From NCBI RefSeq assembly GCF_000472445.1, contig NZ_AXAJ01000001.1:496643-560642 (forward strand): DNA of 64,000 bases. Reading direction: 5' to 3'. This DNA comes from Burkholderia sp. WSM2230 (GTDB taxonomy: Bacteria; Pseudomonadota; Gammaproteobacteria; Burkholderiales; Burkholderiaceae). This document shows positions 32,835 to 42,039 of the stretch, one piece after another; the stretch's first letter is position 1; the number at the start of each line of letters is the position of its first letter. The position numbers and the translations under genes were made by a program. The notes under the pieces are model-generated. The model had not been told where the DNA came from. It did no database searches and saw nothing but the letters and a program-made list of their open reading frames with translations.

Positions 32835-35201
32835 TCAGAACAACTGTTTCTGGCCGGACACCAGCCGTGTGAAGTCGTCGCGCAGCAGCGGCAAGATTGC
32901 GTCCGCAACGGGTTGCAATTGACGCGTGAGGTAGTGTTCGTAGTCGATCGCGGAACGCAGCGTTTCCAGCGGCTCCGGTCCGGCAATCGTCATGACATAG
33001 CTGATCCAGCCGCCGTTCTGGTATTGCAGCGGACGCCCTTGCCGGCGGTTGTATTCGTCGGCCACGCGCGCGGCGCGCACGTGGGGCGGCACGTTGCGTT
33101 CGTACTCGCCAAGCGGTCTGCGCAGGCGCTTGCGATACACGAGCTGATCGTCGAGCTTGCCGGCGAGCGTATCGCGTACATAGTCGCACACGTAGTCCTG
33201 ATAGGGCTGCTGTGTGAAGATGCGCCTGTAAAGCTCCTGCTGGAATTGTTGCGCGAGCGGAGTCCAGTCCGTGCGCACGGTTTCGAGCCCTTTATAGACG
33301 ATCTCTTCAGTGCCCTCCGGCGAAACGCTGAGCCCGGCGTAGCGTTTCTTGCTGCCTTCTTCAGCGCCGCGAATCGTCGGCATGAAGAAACGCCGGTAAT
33401 GTCGCTCGAATTGCAATTCGAGCGCGCTCTCAAGCCCGAAGCGCCGATGTAAATCTTGCCGCCACCACGCATTGATATGTTCGACGAGTGCGCGTCCGAT
33501 GCGGCCCGCTTCGTCTTCGTCGCGCGCGTGCCTGAGCCAGACGAAGGTAGAGTCCGTGTCGCCGTAGATCACTTCATAACCTTCTGCCTGAATCAGCTCG
33601 CGCGTGCGGTGCATGATTTCGTGGCCGCGCATCGTAATCGATGAGGCAAGTCGCGGATCGAAAAAGCGGCAACCGGTCGAACCCAGCACGCCGTAAAACG
33701 CATTCATGATAATTTTCAGCGCCTGGGAAAGCGGCTTGTTGTGTTCGCGTTTGGCTGTTTCGCGGCCTTGCCAGACCTGGCCCACGATTGAGGGCAGACA
33801 GTGGCGCGTGCGTGAGAAACGCGCGCCGAGAAAACCGGGCACGGACTGATCGTCGCCAGGATTCAGCATGCCTTCAACCAGCCCGACGGGGTCGATCAGA
33901 AACGTGCGAATGATCGACGGATACAGGCTCTTGTAATCGAGTACCAGCACGGAATCGTAAAGGCCCGGGCGCGAGTCCATCACGAACCCGCCGGGGCTCG
34001 CGGCGCCGGCCACGTCGCCCACGTTGGGCGCGACATAGCCTTGCCGATGCATTCGCGGCATGTACAGATGCGTGAACGCCGCGACCGAACCGCCGCTGCG
34101 ATCCGCGGGCAAGCCGGTTACAGTGGCGCGTTCCAGCAGAAACGGCAGTAGTTCCGTCTTCGCGAAGATGCGCGTGACGAGCTCGCAGTCCTTCAGGTTG
34201 TATTGAGCGAGTGCCGGCTTGTCTTCGTCAAAGCGGCGCTGGATTTCATCCATGCGCTGATACGGATTGTCGATGGACTTGCCTTCGCCCAGCACGGCTT
34301 GCGACACATGCTCGAGGCTAAACGACGGGAAGCTCCACGTGGCTGAACGTAGCGCCTCGATGCCGTCGATAATCAGCCGTCCCGCGGCGCCCGCAAAATA
34401 ATGGTTCTGCTTCAGGCCGTGTTCGCGCCACTCCATTGCCGCGCCGCCGCGACCAAGCCGCAACGGCACGCGGTATTGTTCGGCATGCTGCTGCAGCACG
34501 CGCAAATCGAACTGCACGAGATTCCATCCGATGATCGCATCCGGATCGTGCCGCTCCATCCACGTATTCAGTTTTTCGAGCAACTGGGCGCGTGTTTCGC
34601 AGTATTCGAGGTCGAAGTCGAGTTTGCTGGCATCGCCATTCGGCGGTCCGAGCATATACACCTGGCGTTGGCCGCAACCTTCCAGTGCAATCGAATAGAG
34701 CTCCGCGTGAGCACTCGTTTCTATATCGAGCGATACCAGTTTCAATGAAGGGCGATAGTCCGCGGCGGGTTTCAGTTCGCCGTTGACGAGCGTGCCGTCG
34801 CTCTGCCGCTCGCCGCCGAACCACACTGGCGCGGTGATGAAACGCTCCATCATGTAGCGCTCGGGTGGAAAGATGTCGGCTTCATACACTTCCACGCCGC
34901 CTTGCTTCAGGCGTTTCTCGAAGCCGGTCAATTGACGGTATTGCGGGCAATAGAGTCCGAGCACCGGCCGATGATGGAAGTCGCGCAATTCGAGTGGACG
35001 CAGATCGAGCGGCACCTCACGGCGCAAAATGGTTTCGGCGCGTTCACGCTGTTCCGCCGGAATGAATGCAACCGATGTTTGATGGCGCAAACGGATGTGA
35101 CGGGGCCCGGCTTCCGTTGCCAGCCAGAAATCGACTTCAGTACCGGCAGGAGTGTCCCGCCAATGCCGCGTCAAGATGAAACCCTGCTCGAGCTCTGTCA
35201 A
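32835..35201 (-). CDS. polB: DNA polymerase II
   Basis: The 788-residue family-B polymerase (E. coli PolB is 783) starts at TTG 35201, preceded by AAGGTGG. The N-terminus EQGFILTRHWRDTPAGTEV matches the E. coli protein. It has proofreading exonuclease motif VSLDIETSAH, and polymerase motifs A LDYKSLYPSI, B KIIMNAFYGVLGS and C YGDTDSTFV, all intact. PolB does replication restart and error-prone bypass and in enterobacteria is SOS-induced; I did not find a clear LexA box here. It is a single gene convergent with the phosphoesterase gene. Confidence 0.95.
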   Translation of the reverse strand: MTELEQGFILTRHWRDTPAGTEVDFWLATEAGPRHIRLRHQTSVAFIPAEQRERAETILRREVPLDLRPLELRDFHHRPVLGLYCPQYRQLTGFEKRLKQGGVEVYEADIFPPERYMMERFITAPVWFGGERQSDGTLVNGELKPAADYRPSLKLVSLDIETSAHAELYSIALEGCGQRQVYMLGPPNGDASKLDFDLEYCETRAQLLEKLNTWMERHDPDAIIGWNLVQFDLRVLQQHAEQYRVPLRLGRGGAAMEWREHGLKQNHYFAGAAGRLIIDGIEALRSATWSFPSFSLEHVSQAVLGEGKSIDNPYQRMDEIQRRFDEDKPALAQYNLKDCELVTRIFAKTELLPFLLERATVTGLPADRSGGSVAAFTHLYMPRMHRQGYVAPNVGDVAGAASPGGFVMDSRPGLYDSVLVLDYKSLYPSIIRTFLIDPVGLVEGMLNPGDDQSVPGFLGARFSRTRHCLPSIVGQVWQGRETAKREHNKPLSQALKIIMNAFYGVLGSTGCRFFDPRLASSITMRGHEIMHRTRELIQAEGYEVIYGDTDSTFVWLRHARDEDEAGRIGRALVEHINAWWRQDLHRRFGLESALELQFERHYRRFFMPTIRGAEEGSKKRYAGLSVSPEGTEEIVYKGLETVRTDWTPLAQQFQQELYRRIFTQQPYQDYVCDYVRDTLAGKLDDQLVYRKRLRRPLGEYERNVPPHVRAARVADEYNRRQGRPLQYQNGGWISYVMTIAGPEPLETLRSAIDYEHYLTRQLQPVADAILPLLRDDFTRLVSGQKQLF

Positions 35202-35394
35202 ACCACCACCTTGGATCCTGGAAAAGGCGTGTCGCCGCCTGAAGCGATTTTACCGCCCTGCGCATGCAGCAGTGCGCGGTGCTTATGTCACCGGGCATGC
35301 AGCCGCGCGGCGTAGCCGGTATGATGATTTGGCAGCGCCTGTTTCGGCGCGCTCATGCGCCGGTCAGTCTTTTAATAAAAGAGGAGTAAATCAA

Positions 35395-35820
35395 ATGACG
35401 TTAGGCAAACTTCTCGTGGCGGCCGCAGTGGCAGCAGCGAGTTTCGGCGCGCACGCGCAAGTCGCGGGCACGCAACCTCTTAGCGTGACGGTCGAGCAAT
35501 CCAATGCGTTGCTAAACGGCTGGAGCGTCAAGAAGAGCATTCTCGGCAAGGCCGTGTACAACGATCAGAACGAGAAGATCGGTTCGATTCGCGATCTGGT
35601 GGTTGCACCGGACGGTTCGCTGTCGGCAGCAATCGTCGCTGCGGGCGGGTTTCTCGGTGTTGCGTCGCATGATGTAGCGGTGCCGATCGCGGCGCTCGAC
35701 ATTCGTTCGGGCAATTTCTATCTGGCCGGCGCGACCAAGGCGGCGTTGAAGGCCACGCCCGAGTTCCAGTACAACAAGGTGCAAACGCCGGCTAAGCCCA
35801 AGAAGCTGTCGGCGCAGTGA
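35395..35820 (+). CDS. PRC-barrel domain protein, exported
   Basis: The 141-residue protein has a signal peptide (MTLGKLLVAAAVAAASFGAHA). The PRC-barrel region is GKAVYNDQNEKIGSIRDLVV...GGFLGVASHDVAVPI, a small beta-barrel that binds other proteins or RNA. The C-terminus is lysine-rich. The role in the periplasm is unknown. ATG 35395 has GAGGAG upstream; a longer frame to 35152 reads against polB. It is divergent from polB across 193 bp. Confidence 0.8.
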   Translation: MTLGKLLVAAAVAAASFGAHAQVAGTQPLSVTVEQSNALLNGWSVKKSILGKAVYNDQNEKIGSIRDLVVAPDGSLSAAIVAAGGFLGVASHDVAVPIAALDIRSGNFYLAGATKAALKATPEFQYNKVQTPAKPKKLSAQ

Positions 35821-35870
35821 TCCAGCGAGGCTTGCGGGCAGGCCGATAGATGAACCGGCCTGAACCTGCT

Positions 35871-36881
35871 TCACGCCTCCAGGGCGAGCGTGGCGAAGGT
35901 CGCAAGCCAATGCTCGCCCATGTAATCTCCGGCCACATGAGGCAACGCACTTTGCAGATGGCGCTCGGCTGACTCGAGCAGCACGGTGCGGCGTATGTCA
36001 CCGGCCGGCAGCGTGCGGGCCAGCGAGCGTTGGCACCAGGCGCGGCTCAGGTTGAGACCGTCGAGGTGGGCAATCTTGCCGTCGCTGCGGTCCGTCACAG
36101 TAACCGGCTCAAAGAGCGTAGCGGGTTTTTTCGCGCCCAGGTCGGGCAGAAAGCGCCCGAACCAGTCGACGAATTGCGCCGGCGGCAACACGCGACGCAT
36201 CAATTCGGCTTCCATCAGCGAAGGCGAGAGGAATTCGTCACCGGCGGGCTCCCATGCCTGGCACCCCACGTCGTGCAAAAACCAGCGCTCCGCGGTGCTG
36301 ACAACCAGCGCCTCCAGCGAGCCGTGCGACGTTTGCCGCGCGAAATCCAGCGTGAGCGCAAGCGCGAATGCCATGTTGAAATGCGTGCCCACGCGCAGCG
36401 GATAAGTGGCTTTGGGCAAAAACGTCTCGAAGCGTTCGACGAAGACCTCGGTAAGCGGCGCGAATGTTCTGGACCAGCGCGCGGCGTCCGAGAGCTTTAA
36501 CGAATGCAGTTGGGCGCCAAGCGCGAGCAGCCACGCCCAGCCGTAGGGCCGCTCGAAGCCCAGGTTGTGCGGCAGGTCGAGATACGCTCGCTCGCCGGCG
36601 ACGTTTGCCGCCGTGAAATGTTCGTCGACCACCGCGACAATACGCGCAGCTTCCGGCAAGTCGGGAAAGCGCTCAATAAGATGCAGAACCAGCCAGTAAC
36701 CATGCACGCACGAGTGCCAGTCATAGCTGCCGTAAAAGATCGGATGCAATGCGCGGGGGCTTTGCACATCTTCCGGACCCGCCAGCGAATGCGTGAGTTT
36801 GTTCGGGTATTCGCGCGTGAGGTGAGCGAGCGCGAGATTGGCGAATTTCGAACCGAATTCGCGAGTGAGTAGGGCGGTCAT
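35871..36881 (-). CDS. DUF2891 family protein
   Basis: The 336-residue cytoplasmic protein starts MTALLTREFGSKFANLALAH. It has the family landmarks HPIFYGSYDWHSCVHGYWLVL, NLGFERPYGWAWLLAL, GTHFNMAFALALTLDFAR and DEFLSPSLMEAELM. It looks like an alpha/alpha-toroid with conserved Asp/His/Glu, similar to glycan-processing enzymes, but no activity is established to my knowledge. ATG 36881 has GAGGAAC upstream; a start at 36947 is less likely. It is convergent with the PRC-barrel gene. Confidence 0.85.
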   Translation of the reverse strand: MTALLTREFGSKFANLALAHLTREYPNKLTHSLAGPEDVQSPRALHPIFYGSYDWHSCVHGYWLVLHLIERFPDLPEAARIVAVVDEHFTAANVAGERAYLDLPHNLGFERPYGWAWLLALGAQLHSLKLSDAARWSRTFAPLTEVFVERFETFLPKATYPLRVGTHFNMAFALALTLDFARQTSHGSLEALVVSTAERWFLHDVGCQAWEPAGDEFLSPSLMEAELMRRVLPPAQFVDWFGRFLPDLGAKKPATLFEPVTVTDRSDGKIAHLDGLNLSRAWCQRSLARTLPAGDIRRTVLLESAERHLQSALPHVAGDYMGEHWLATFATLALEA

Positions 36882-37226
36882 TGGCGGTTCCTCGAAAGCG
36901 GAATACGAACAGGCCATTAGTATCGTATTGGCGGCCGGCAATAGCAAAGCGCAGAGCGCTGTACGCGGGTTGATGCGCTATTCGTATTCTAGTCGCAGCA
37001 GCGGGAATGCCGCGATGTCGGCGCTTGCGGACGTGAACGGCGCGCAATTGCGGCTAAAGCTGCCGTTAAGGTTTTCTGCAGGTTGGCAGACAGGAAGCGT
37101 CGGGCACGCCGCGTTTCTTTCCGGTTCTTTGCAGGGTCGCGGCGGCCGATTTGTACGTGCTATGTTCGTGCTCCGCCACAAGCAATGCGTCTTTGCACTG
37201 ACAACACCAGGATGGAGCAGTTCTTT
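36882..37226. other. Intergenic region, 345 bp
   Basis: No coding frame of its own is seen apart from a possible upstream extension of the 67-residue gene at 37227. It separates the minus-strand DUF2891 gene from a plus-strand small gene and should contain both promoters. Confidence 0.4.
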
Positions 37227-37430
37227 ATGCGGCGTGCCAGCGCCGTCAATTTCCTGCTGGCGCGGCGGCGTGTGTGCCTCGACAAGATTGCGTCTGCAAC
37301 GAATGCCGACTGGGAGCACCAGCGCGAAGTCGAATTGATCGAGCGTCTGGTACTCGACGTTCGTGCGGGCCGGCTCAGTACATTCGAATTGATGCACGCA
37401 AAAGCCGTTGCGGTGGTGGTCACCGATTAG
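37227..37430 (+). CDS. Small hypothetical protein, 67 residues
   Basis: Start ATG 37227 has GGAG nine bases upstream; ATG 37212 would add five residues. The product begins MRRASAVNFLLARRRVCLDK and is helical and charged, with REVELIERLVLDVRAGRLST. The tail is hydrophobic (AKAVAVVVTD). No signal peptide or known motif is visible. It may be a small regulator or DNA-associated protein, but nothing specific supports this. Confidence 0.5.
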   Translation: MRRASAVNFLLARRRVCLDKIASATNADWEHQREVELIERLVLDVRAGRLSTFELMHAKAVAVVVTD

Positions 37431-37451
37431 GGCTTCGGCATATTGCCGGCA

Positions 37452-38180
37452 TCAGAAGCGATAGCCGACCGAGGCAAACGAAATGATCGGGTTCAGCTTC
37501 AGCTTCGTGGTGCTCGTTACTGTGCCGACTGAGGACTTCGTGGTCAGCGTGGCACGCGTGGAGAGCCACATATACGACAGCGACAGGTCGACCGACCAGT
37601 GTTTGTCAATGTTATACGCAAAGCCCGCATTGATCACCGGCGCAAACGAACTGCCGAGTTTGGCGGTGGTGGTTCCTTGCAGCGCCGTGCCATACGTGGA
37701 TGAATAGAGGAAGCTACCGCTCGAGACGGCCGGACTCAATTTCACTCCGCTATACCAGACATACGACGCACCCGCGCCAAGATAGGGGCGGAAACGGCTC
37801 TGCGGATCGTTGAAGTAGTACTTCATCAGCAGTGTGGGACTCCATTCATAGGCGGAGCCGATCTGTCCCAACGCCGCCAGCGAACCTGTACCGGTCAGAT
37901 TGAATTTCGGCGGAATGCCGAACACGGCAGTGGTTGCAATATGATCGGTAAAGAAATACGTGGCTGTGAGACCGAACGTATCTGAATCGTCGACACTTGC
38001 GCCGGTGCCGGTTTTCGTGACGCTCGTGCCTAACGCATTGACCGTCAGCGGCTTGCTCGAGTCTTGCGGCGCGAGATGGAACCAGCCGGCGCTCAGCACG
38101 AAGTCTCCGGCGCTTTGCGCGTGCGCGGCTGTAGCTGTGAATAATGCAGCGGCCAAAGCGAGTACACGTGGATGCTTCAT
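37452..38180 (-). CDS. ompW: OmpW-family outer-membrane protein
   Basis: This is a 242-residue precursor with a signal peptide ending AAHAQ. It is an eight-strand barrel with OmpW features: SAGWFHLAPQDSS, NPIISFASVGYRF at the C-terminus, and internal FRPYLGAGASYVWY and KHWSVDLSLSYMWL. OmpW forms a hydrophobic-ligand channel. ATG 38180 has GAAGGAGACG upstream. It is unconnected to its neighbours by operon, with a hairpin present in the upstream region. Confidence 0.92.
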   Translation of the reverse strand: MKHPRVLALAAALFTATAAHAQSAGDFVLSAGWFHLAPQDSSKPLTVNALGTSVTKTGTGASVDDSDTFGLTATYFFTDHIATTAVFGIPPKFNLTGTGSLAALGQIGSAYEWSPTLLMKYYFNDPQSRFRPYLGAGASYVWYSGVKLSPAVSSGSFLYSSTYGTALQGTTTAKLGSSFAPVINAGFAYNIDKHWSVDLSLSYMWLSTRATLTTKSSVGTVTSTTKLKLNPIISFASVGYRF

Positions 38181-38487
38181 TTTCGTCTCCTTCTCTTGTC
38201 TGTTATGGGTGATTCGTCAGGGACGATTCTATGCGTACGGTCGTTCGGTTTGTCGTATGCTCTATTGAGTTTTACCTCTGTAATCTGGTAAGGATTCCAG
38301 GCTGGCCATTGCGAGCCCAAAGCCAAAAGCCCACTGGTTAGAGTGGGCTTCCGGTTGCCTTTTCGAAAGAGAGAATCGCGCCGTCGTATGGAATGAATCG
38401 CGATGACGCTGGCCTATTTAACCCCGCCGCGAGCTCGCTGCGCAAGCATTAAGGCGAAGTACTGCGGTTCTATTGCCTTCTCTTTTC
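38181..38487. other. Intergenic region with hairpin
   Basis: This 307 bp region lies between ompW (its upstream side) and the 3' end of the LysR gene. It contains the 9 bp inverted repeat at 38327-38350 and an A/T-rich block around 38380-38440. No gene is seen. Confidence 0.4.
38327..38350 (-). terminator. Hairpin, probable terminator of the minus-strand LysR gene
   Basis: AAGCCCACT (38327-38335) pairs perfectly with AGTGGGCTT (38342-38350) over a six-base loop. On the minus strand the stem is followed within a few bases by TTGGCTTTGGG, a T/G-rich run rather than a pure T tract. It stands 137 bp beyond the LysR stop, so termination is likely but not certain. Confidence 0.4.
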
Positions 38488-39417
38488 TTACTTGCGGCGC
38501 ACCGCGCTATACAGAGGCAACGCCCGCTCCTCGAGCATCGCAATGGCCTGAACCGCAAGTTGCGAGAGCGTGTGTTTGCTGCTCGTGGCAATGGCAAGCC
38601 GGCTGAACAAAGTCGGCTCGGTAATGCGGATTACGCGAAAACGCCGCTTGAGCGCGTCGCTCACGGTAGCGTTCAGGGGCAATACCGCGTAGCCGATGCC
38701 CTCGCTGACCAGGTCGAGAATCGACGGCACGGCATCCACTTCCAGTTCGATGTTGAGCCGCACGCCTTGTTCGGCTGCTACGGATTCGAGCATGCGGCGA
38801 ATCGCATGCATGCGGCCGGGAATCACAAGGGGATAGCGTGGAATGTCGCGCAGCGCGATTGCTCCTGCCGGTTCACGCGCAACCTTTTCGTGTGTCTTGC
38901 CATCGTCCGCGCCGATCAGAAAGAGTTCTTCCGTAAACACCGTGCGCTTGTCGATGAGTGGTGTATCGAACGTGTCATAAAGAACCGCGACGTCGACGCG
39001 GCCCATCATCAGCCATTCGATCAGGTAGGTTGACAGCCCCTCGGCAACGGAAATCGTCGCGCCCGGAAACGACGTGCGGAAACTGCGCACGAGTTCATTG
39101 GTCGCGACTTTCGCGAAGCTCGGCGTAATGCCAATGCAAAAATGGCCGCCTATGGTGCCACGCAATTCGTCGAGATCTTGCGACGCGCGCTGCACCTGCG
39201 AGAGGATCCCTTTGGAATGAGCCAGCATTCGCTGCCCAGCGGGCGTGAGGGTGACGCCGCGGCCATTGCGCTCAAGCAGTGTGTGGCGCAATTCCACTTC
39301 CAGTTGCCGCACGAGTCTGCTGAGCGCTGGCTGATTGGTGTCGAGCGCGATTGCCGCGCGCGTGAAGCTGCCAAGTTCGGCAACATGCACAAACGCTTCC
39401 AACTGCTTCAGGTCCAT
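38488..39417 (-). CDS. LysR-family transcriptional regulator
   Basis: The 309-residue protein has HTH MDLKQLEAFVHVAELGSFTR with QPALSRLVRQLEVELRHTLL. The effector domain begins near residue 90 (GHFCIGITPSFAKVATNELV). It is divergent from ligI, and a perfect T-N11-A palindrome lies 9 bp before its own ATG. It most likely controls ligI, and perhaps dctA and porin, in response to a pathway acid. Confidence 0.92.
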   Translation of the reverse strand: MDLKQLEAFVHVAELGSFTRAAIALDTNQPALSRLVRQLEVELRHTLLERNGRGVTLTPAGQRMLAHSKGILSQVQRASQDLDELRGTIGGHFCIGITPSFAKVATNELVRSFRTSFPGATISVAEGLSTYLIEWLMMGRVDVAVLYDTFDTPLIDKRTVFTEELFLIGADDGKTHEKVAREPAGAIALRDIPRYPLVIPGRMHAIRRMLESVAAEQGVRLNIELEVDAVPSILDLVSEGIGYAVLPLNATVSDALKRRFRVIRITEPTLFSRLAIATSSKHTLSQLAVQAIAMLEERALPLYSAVRRK

Positions 39418-39425
39418 GGGCGAGC

Positions 39426-39442
39426 TATGTGTAAATCACATA
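39426..39442. promoter_or_regulatory. LysR-type binding site
   Basis: TATGTG, TAAAT spacer, CACATA: a perfect 6 bp inverted repeat containing T-N11-A (39428-39440). It lies between the divergent LysR and ligI genes, close to the LysR start, as expected for autoregulation. Confidence 0.6.
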
Positions 39443-39557
39443 TCAGCTAGTTTGGTATAGCGATTGTATCGAGCGATGCCCGCCGCCACAATCTGCTTAC
39501 TCCAGCTTACATAGACAGCCGCGCCACGCGGCCTCCAAGATAAGAGACGGAGCTCTG

Positions 39558-40427
39558 ATGAAATCCTGTTTGCCGCCCGATCCCCATCCCGTTCGCCCCG
39601 CGCAGCCATTGCCCGCAGGTGCTTGCGACGCGCATTGCCATGTGTTCGGTCCCGCCGACGCATTTCCGTATGCGCCGGATCGCAGCTATACGCCGCCCGA
39701 CGCGCCTTTCGAACAACTCACCGCACTGCATGATTTTCTCGGCGTGAGCCGCGGCGTGATCGTGCAGGCGAGCTGTCATGGCACCGATAATAGCGCGATG
39801 CTTGACGCCATTGCGCGCAGTAACGGCCGCTACCGCGGCGTCGCGATAGTCGACGGCGATGTGACCGACTCGCAACTTGCCCATCTCGATGCACGGGGTG
39901 TACGCGGAGTGCGCTTCAACTTCGTCGCGCATCTGGGCGGTGCGCCGGATCTCGACGTCTTCGACCGGGTACTCGAGCGTATCGAGCAGCTTGGCTGGCA
40001 CGTGGTGCTGCATCTGGACGCGCAGGACATTCTGCAATACGCGCAGCGGATTGCGCGGATCAAGGTGCCGTTCGTGATTGATCATATGGGCCGTGTGCGC
40101 GCCGAGGGCGGACTCAATCAACAGCCGTTTCGCCAACTGCTGGAGCTCATGCGTAATCCGCTCGCATGGGTCAAGGTATGCGGTTCGGAGCGCGTTTCGG
40201 CGGGCCGCCGGCCTTTTGACGATGCGATACCGTTCGCTCAGGCGCTGATCGAAGCCGCGCCCGACCGCGTGTTGTGGGGCACGGACTGGCCTCATCCGAA
40301 CATCAGCCAGGACATGCCGAACGACGGCGAACTCGTCGACCTGTTGTTCCGCTTCTGCCCGGACGAAGCACTCCGCGAAAAGCTGCTGGTGACAAATCCC
40401 GCACGGCTTTACGGCTTTCACGCGTAG
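39558..40427 (+). CDS. ligI: 2-pyrone-4,6-dicarboxylate hydrolase
   Basis: The 289-residue amidohydrolase-superfamily protein converts 2-pyrone-4,6-dicarboxylate to open-chain 4-oxalomesaconate. Motifs match LigI: GACDAHCHVFGPADAFPYAP with the HxH pair, VIVQASCHGTDNSAM, GVRGVRFNF, FVIDHMGRV and the catalytic aspartate in WGTDWPHPN. It ends LYGFHA. The reaction joins products of the gallate dioxygenase (26.5 kb) to the tautomerase (22.9 kb). It is divergent from the LysR gene. A terminator-like hairpin lies 47 bp after its stop. Confidence 0.93.
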   Translation: MKSCLPPDPHPVRPAQPLPAGACDAHCHVFGPADAFPYAPDRSYTPPDAPFEQLTALHDFLGVSRGVIVQASCHGTDNSAMLDAIARSNGRYRGVAIVDGDVTDSQLAHLDARGVRGVRFNFVAHLGGAPDLDVFDRVLERIEQLGWHVVLHLDAQDILQYAQRIARIKVPFVIDHMGRVRAEGGLNQQPFRQLLELMRNPLAWVKVCGSERVSAGRRPFDDAIPFAQALIEAAPDRVLWGTDWPHPNISQDMPNDGELVDLLFRFCPDEALREKLLVTNPARLYGFHA

Positions 40428-40474
40428 TTGTGCCTGCAATCGTGTTTTGAACTGCCGCATAAGATGGCAGGTGT

Positions 40475-40516
40475 GCGGAAAGCTAAGCATTTAGCGACTT
40501 TCCGCTCACTATTTTT
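40475..40516 (+). terminator. Terminator after ligI
   Basis: The stem GCGGAAAG (40475-40482) pairs with CTTTCCGC (40498-40505). A nested inner pairing CTAA/TTAG lies inside the loop. The sequence then reads TCACTATTTTT. A smaller hairpin CTGCC/GGCAG lies just before it (40452-40470). It separates ligI from dctA. Confidence 0.75.
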
Positions 40517-40573
40517 AACGGAGACAAAGATGATCGGAAATGTTCACCGTGTGAATCGGCCGGGAGCGGCTTT

Positions 40574-41887
40574 ATGAGCGAGAGTGCCGTCATGACCTCG
40601 CCCGCGTCCGGCGCAAGGAAGCCATTTTATCGAACGCTGTATTTCCACGTATTCGTGGCGATCATTATCGGCGTGCTGCTGGGGCATTTTGCGCCGTCGC
40701 TCGCCGTGAAGATGAAGCCGCTTGGCGACGCGTTCATCAAGCTGATCAAGATGGTGATTGGCCCGATCATCTTTTGTACCGTCGTGACCGGCATTGCCGG
40801 AATGGGCGACATGAAGAAGGTCGGGCGAGTGGGCGGCAAGGCGCTGCTGTACTTCGAAATCGTGTCGACGCTTTCGCTTGTCATCGGTCTGGTGGCAGGG
40901 CACATTTTTCACCCGGGCAGCGGCTTCAATCTGAATCCGGCCACCATCGACACGAAAGCACTGGCGGGTTACACGAATGCCGCGCAGCATCAGAATACAG
41001 TCGAGTTTCTGATGCATATCATTCCGGACACCGTCACAGGCGCGTTTGCATCGGGCAATGTACTGCAGATCCTGCTTGTGTCCGTGCTGTTCGGCGCCGC
41101 CCTCGCCGCGACCGGAGAGCGCGGCCGCCCGCTTATCGCGATGATCGACTACTTTGCGCATACGTTTTTCGGCATCGTGCACATCATCATGAAGGTGGCG
41201 GCAATCGGTGCTTTCGGCTCTATTGCGTTCACGATCGGTACTTACGGAATAGGCGCGGTGGTGCCGTTGCTGAAACTGATCGGGGCGTTCTATGCGACGC
41301 TGCTGGTGTTCGTGATCGTCGTGCTCGGTGCCATTGCGCGACTGCTCGGCTTCAGCATTTTGCGCTTCATGAGCTATATCCGCGAAGAGATTCTGATTGT
41401 GCTGGGTACGAGTTCTTCAGAGGCCGCACTTCCGCAGATGCTCGAAAAACTGGAGCGCCTCGGCTGCTCCAAATCGGTTGTGGGACTCGTCATTCCGGCG
41501 GGCTACTCATTCAATCTCGACGGCACGAACATCTATCTGACAATGGCCGTGCTATTCATCGCTCAGGCATTCAATATCGATCTCAGTCTCACGCAGCAAC
41601 TTACGCTGGTCGGCGTCGCGATGCTTACGTCGAAGGGCGCGAGCGGTGTTGCCGGCGCAGCGTTCGTGATGCTGACTTCTACCTTGCTGGTTTTTCCGCT
41701 GATTCCGGTGTCGGGCATGGTGCTGATCCTCGGCATTCACCGTTTTATGGGTACAGGTCTCGCGATTGTGAATACGATTGGCAACGGCGTCGCGACGCTC
41801 GTCGTCTCCGCGTGGGAGCATGAACTCGACAGATCCAGGTTGAATGAGGGTATGGGCCGCCGACGCGCGGATTTACCGCGTGCCTAG
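40574..41887 (+). CDS. dctA: C4-dicarboxylate:cation symporter, DctA family
   Basis: The 437-residue membrane protein starts after GGAGCGGCTTT. It has glutamate/aspartate-symporter features: [12 protein letters not shown] (SSSE loop), NLDGTNIY (family NMDGT) and [15 protein letters not shown]. DctA imports succinate, malate, fumarate and similar acids with cations. Placement between ligI and a porin suggests it may import pathway acids as well. The C-terminus is long and basic. Confidence 0.93.
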   Translation: MSESAVMTSPASGARKPFYRTLYFHVFVAIIIGVLLGHFAPSLAVKMKPLGDAFIKLIKMVIGPIIFCTVVTGIAGMGDMKKVGRVGGKALLYFEIVSTLSLVIGLVAGHIFHPGSGFNLNPATIDTKALAGYTNAAQHQNTVEFLMHIIPDTVTGAFASGNVLQILLVSVLFGAALAATGERGRPLIAMIDYFAHTFFGIVHIIMKVAAIGAFGSIAFTIGTYGIGAVVPLLKLIGAFYATLLVFVIVVLGAIARLLGFSILRFMSYIREEILIVLGTSSSEAALPQMLEKLERLGCSKSVVGLVIPAGYSFNLDGTNIYLTMAVLFIAQAFNIDLSLTQQLTLVGVAMLTSKGASGVAGAAFVMLTSTLLVFPLIPVSGMVLILGIHRFMGTGLAIVNTIGNGVATLVVSAWEHELDRSRLNEGMGRRRADLPRA

Positions 41888-41967
41888 TCGCGGGTTTGGT
41901 CGCGTGAATTGACGGCGCACAAGTTGACGGTCTAGCCGTTGTAGCTACCCAGGTGTCTTTCTGACTA

Positions 41968-41985
41968 CGTGCGCATTCGCGCACG
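41968..41985 (+). other. Perfect hairpin in the porin upstream region
   Basis: CGTGCGC pairs with GCGCACG around an ATTC loop. It lies 54 bp upstream of the porin start, in the region that should carry its promoter or leader. There is no T tract, so a leader-RNA or operator role is as likely as termination of dctA. Confidence 0.4.
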
Positions 41986-42039
41986 CAGCAGGGGACGCTT
42001 GCACTCAAAAAAATCGAAACTGGTCTGGAGACACTAGTG

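Noticed and set aside
38327..38350. tRNA-like arm
   Set aside because: The stem has a tRNA-like size but no acceptor, D or T arms surround it, and it fits a terminator hairpin better.
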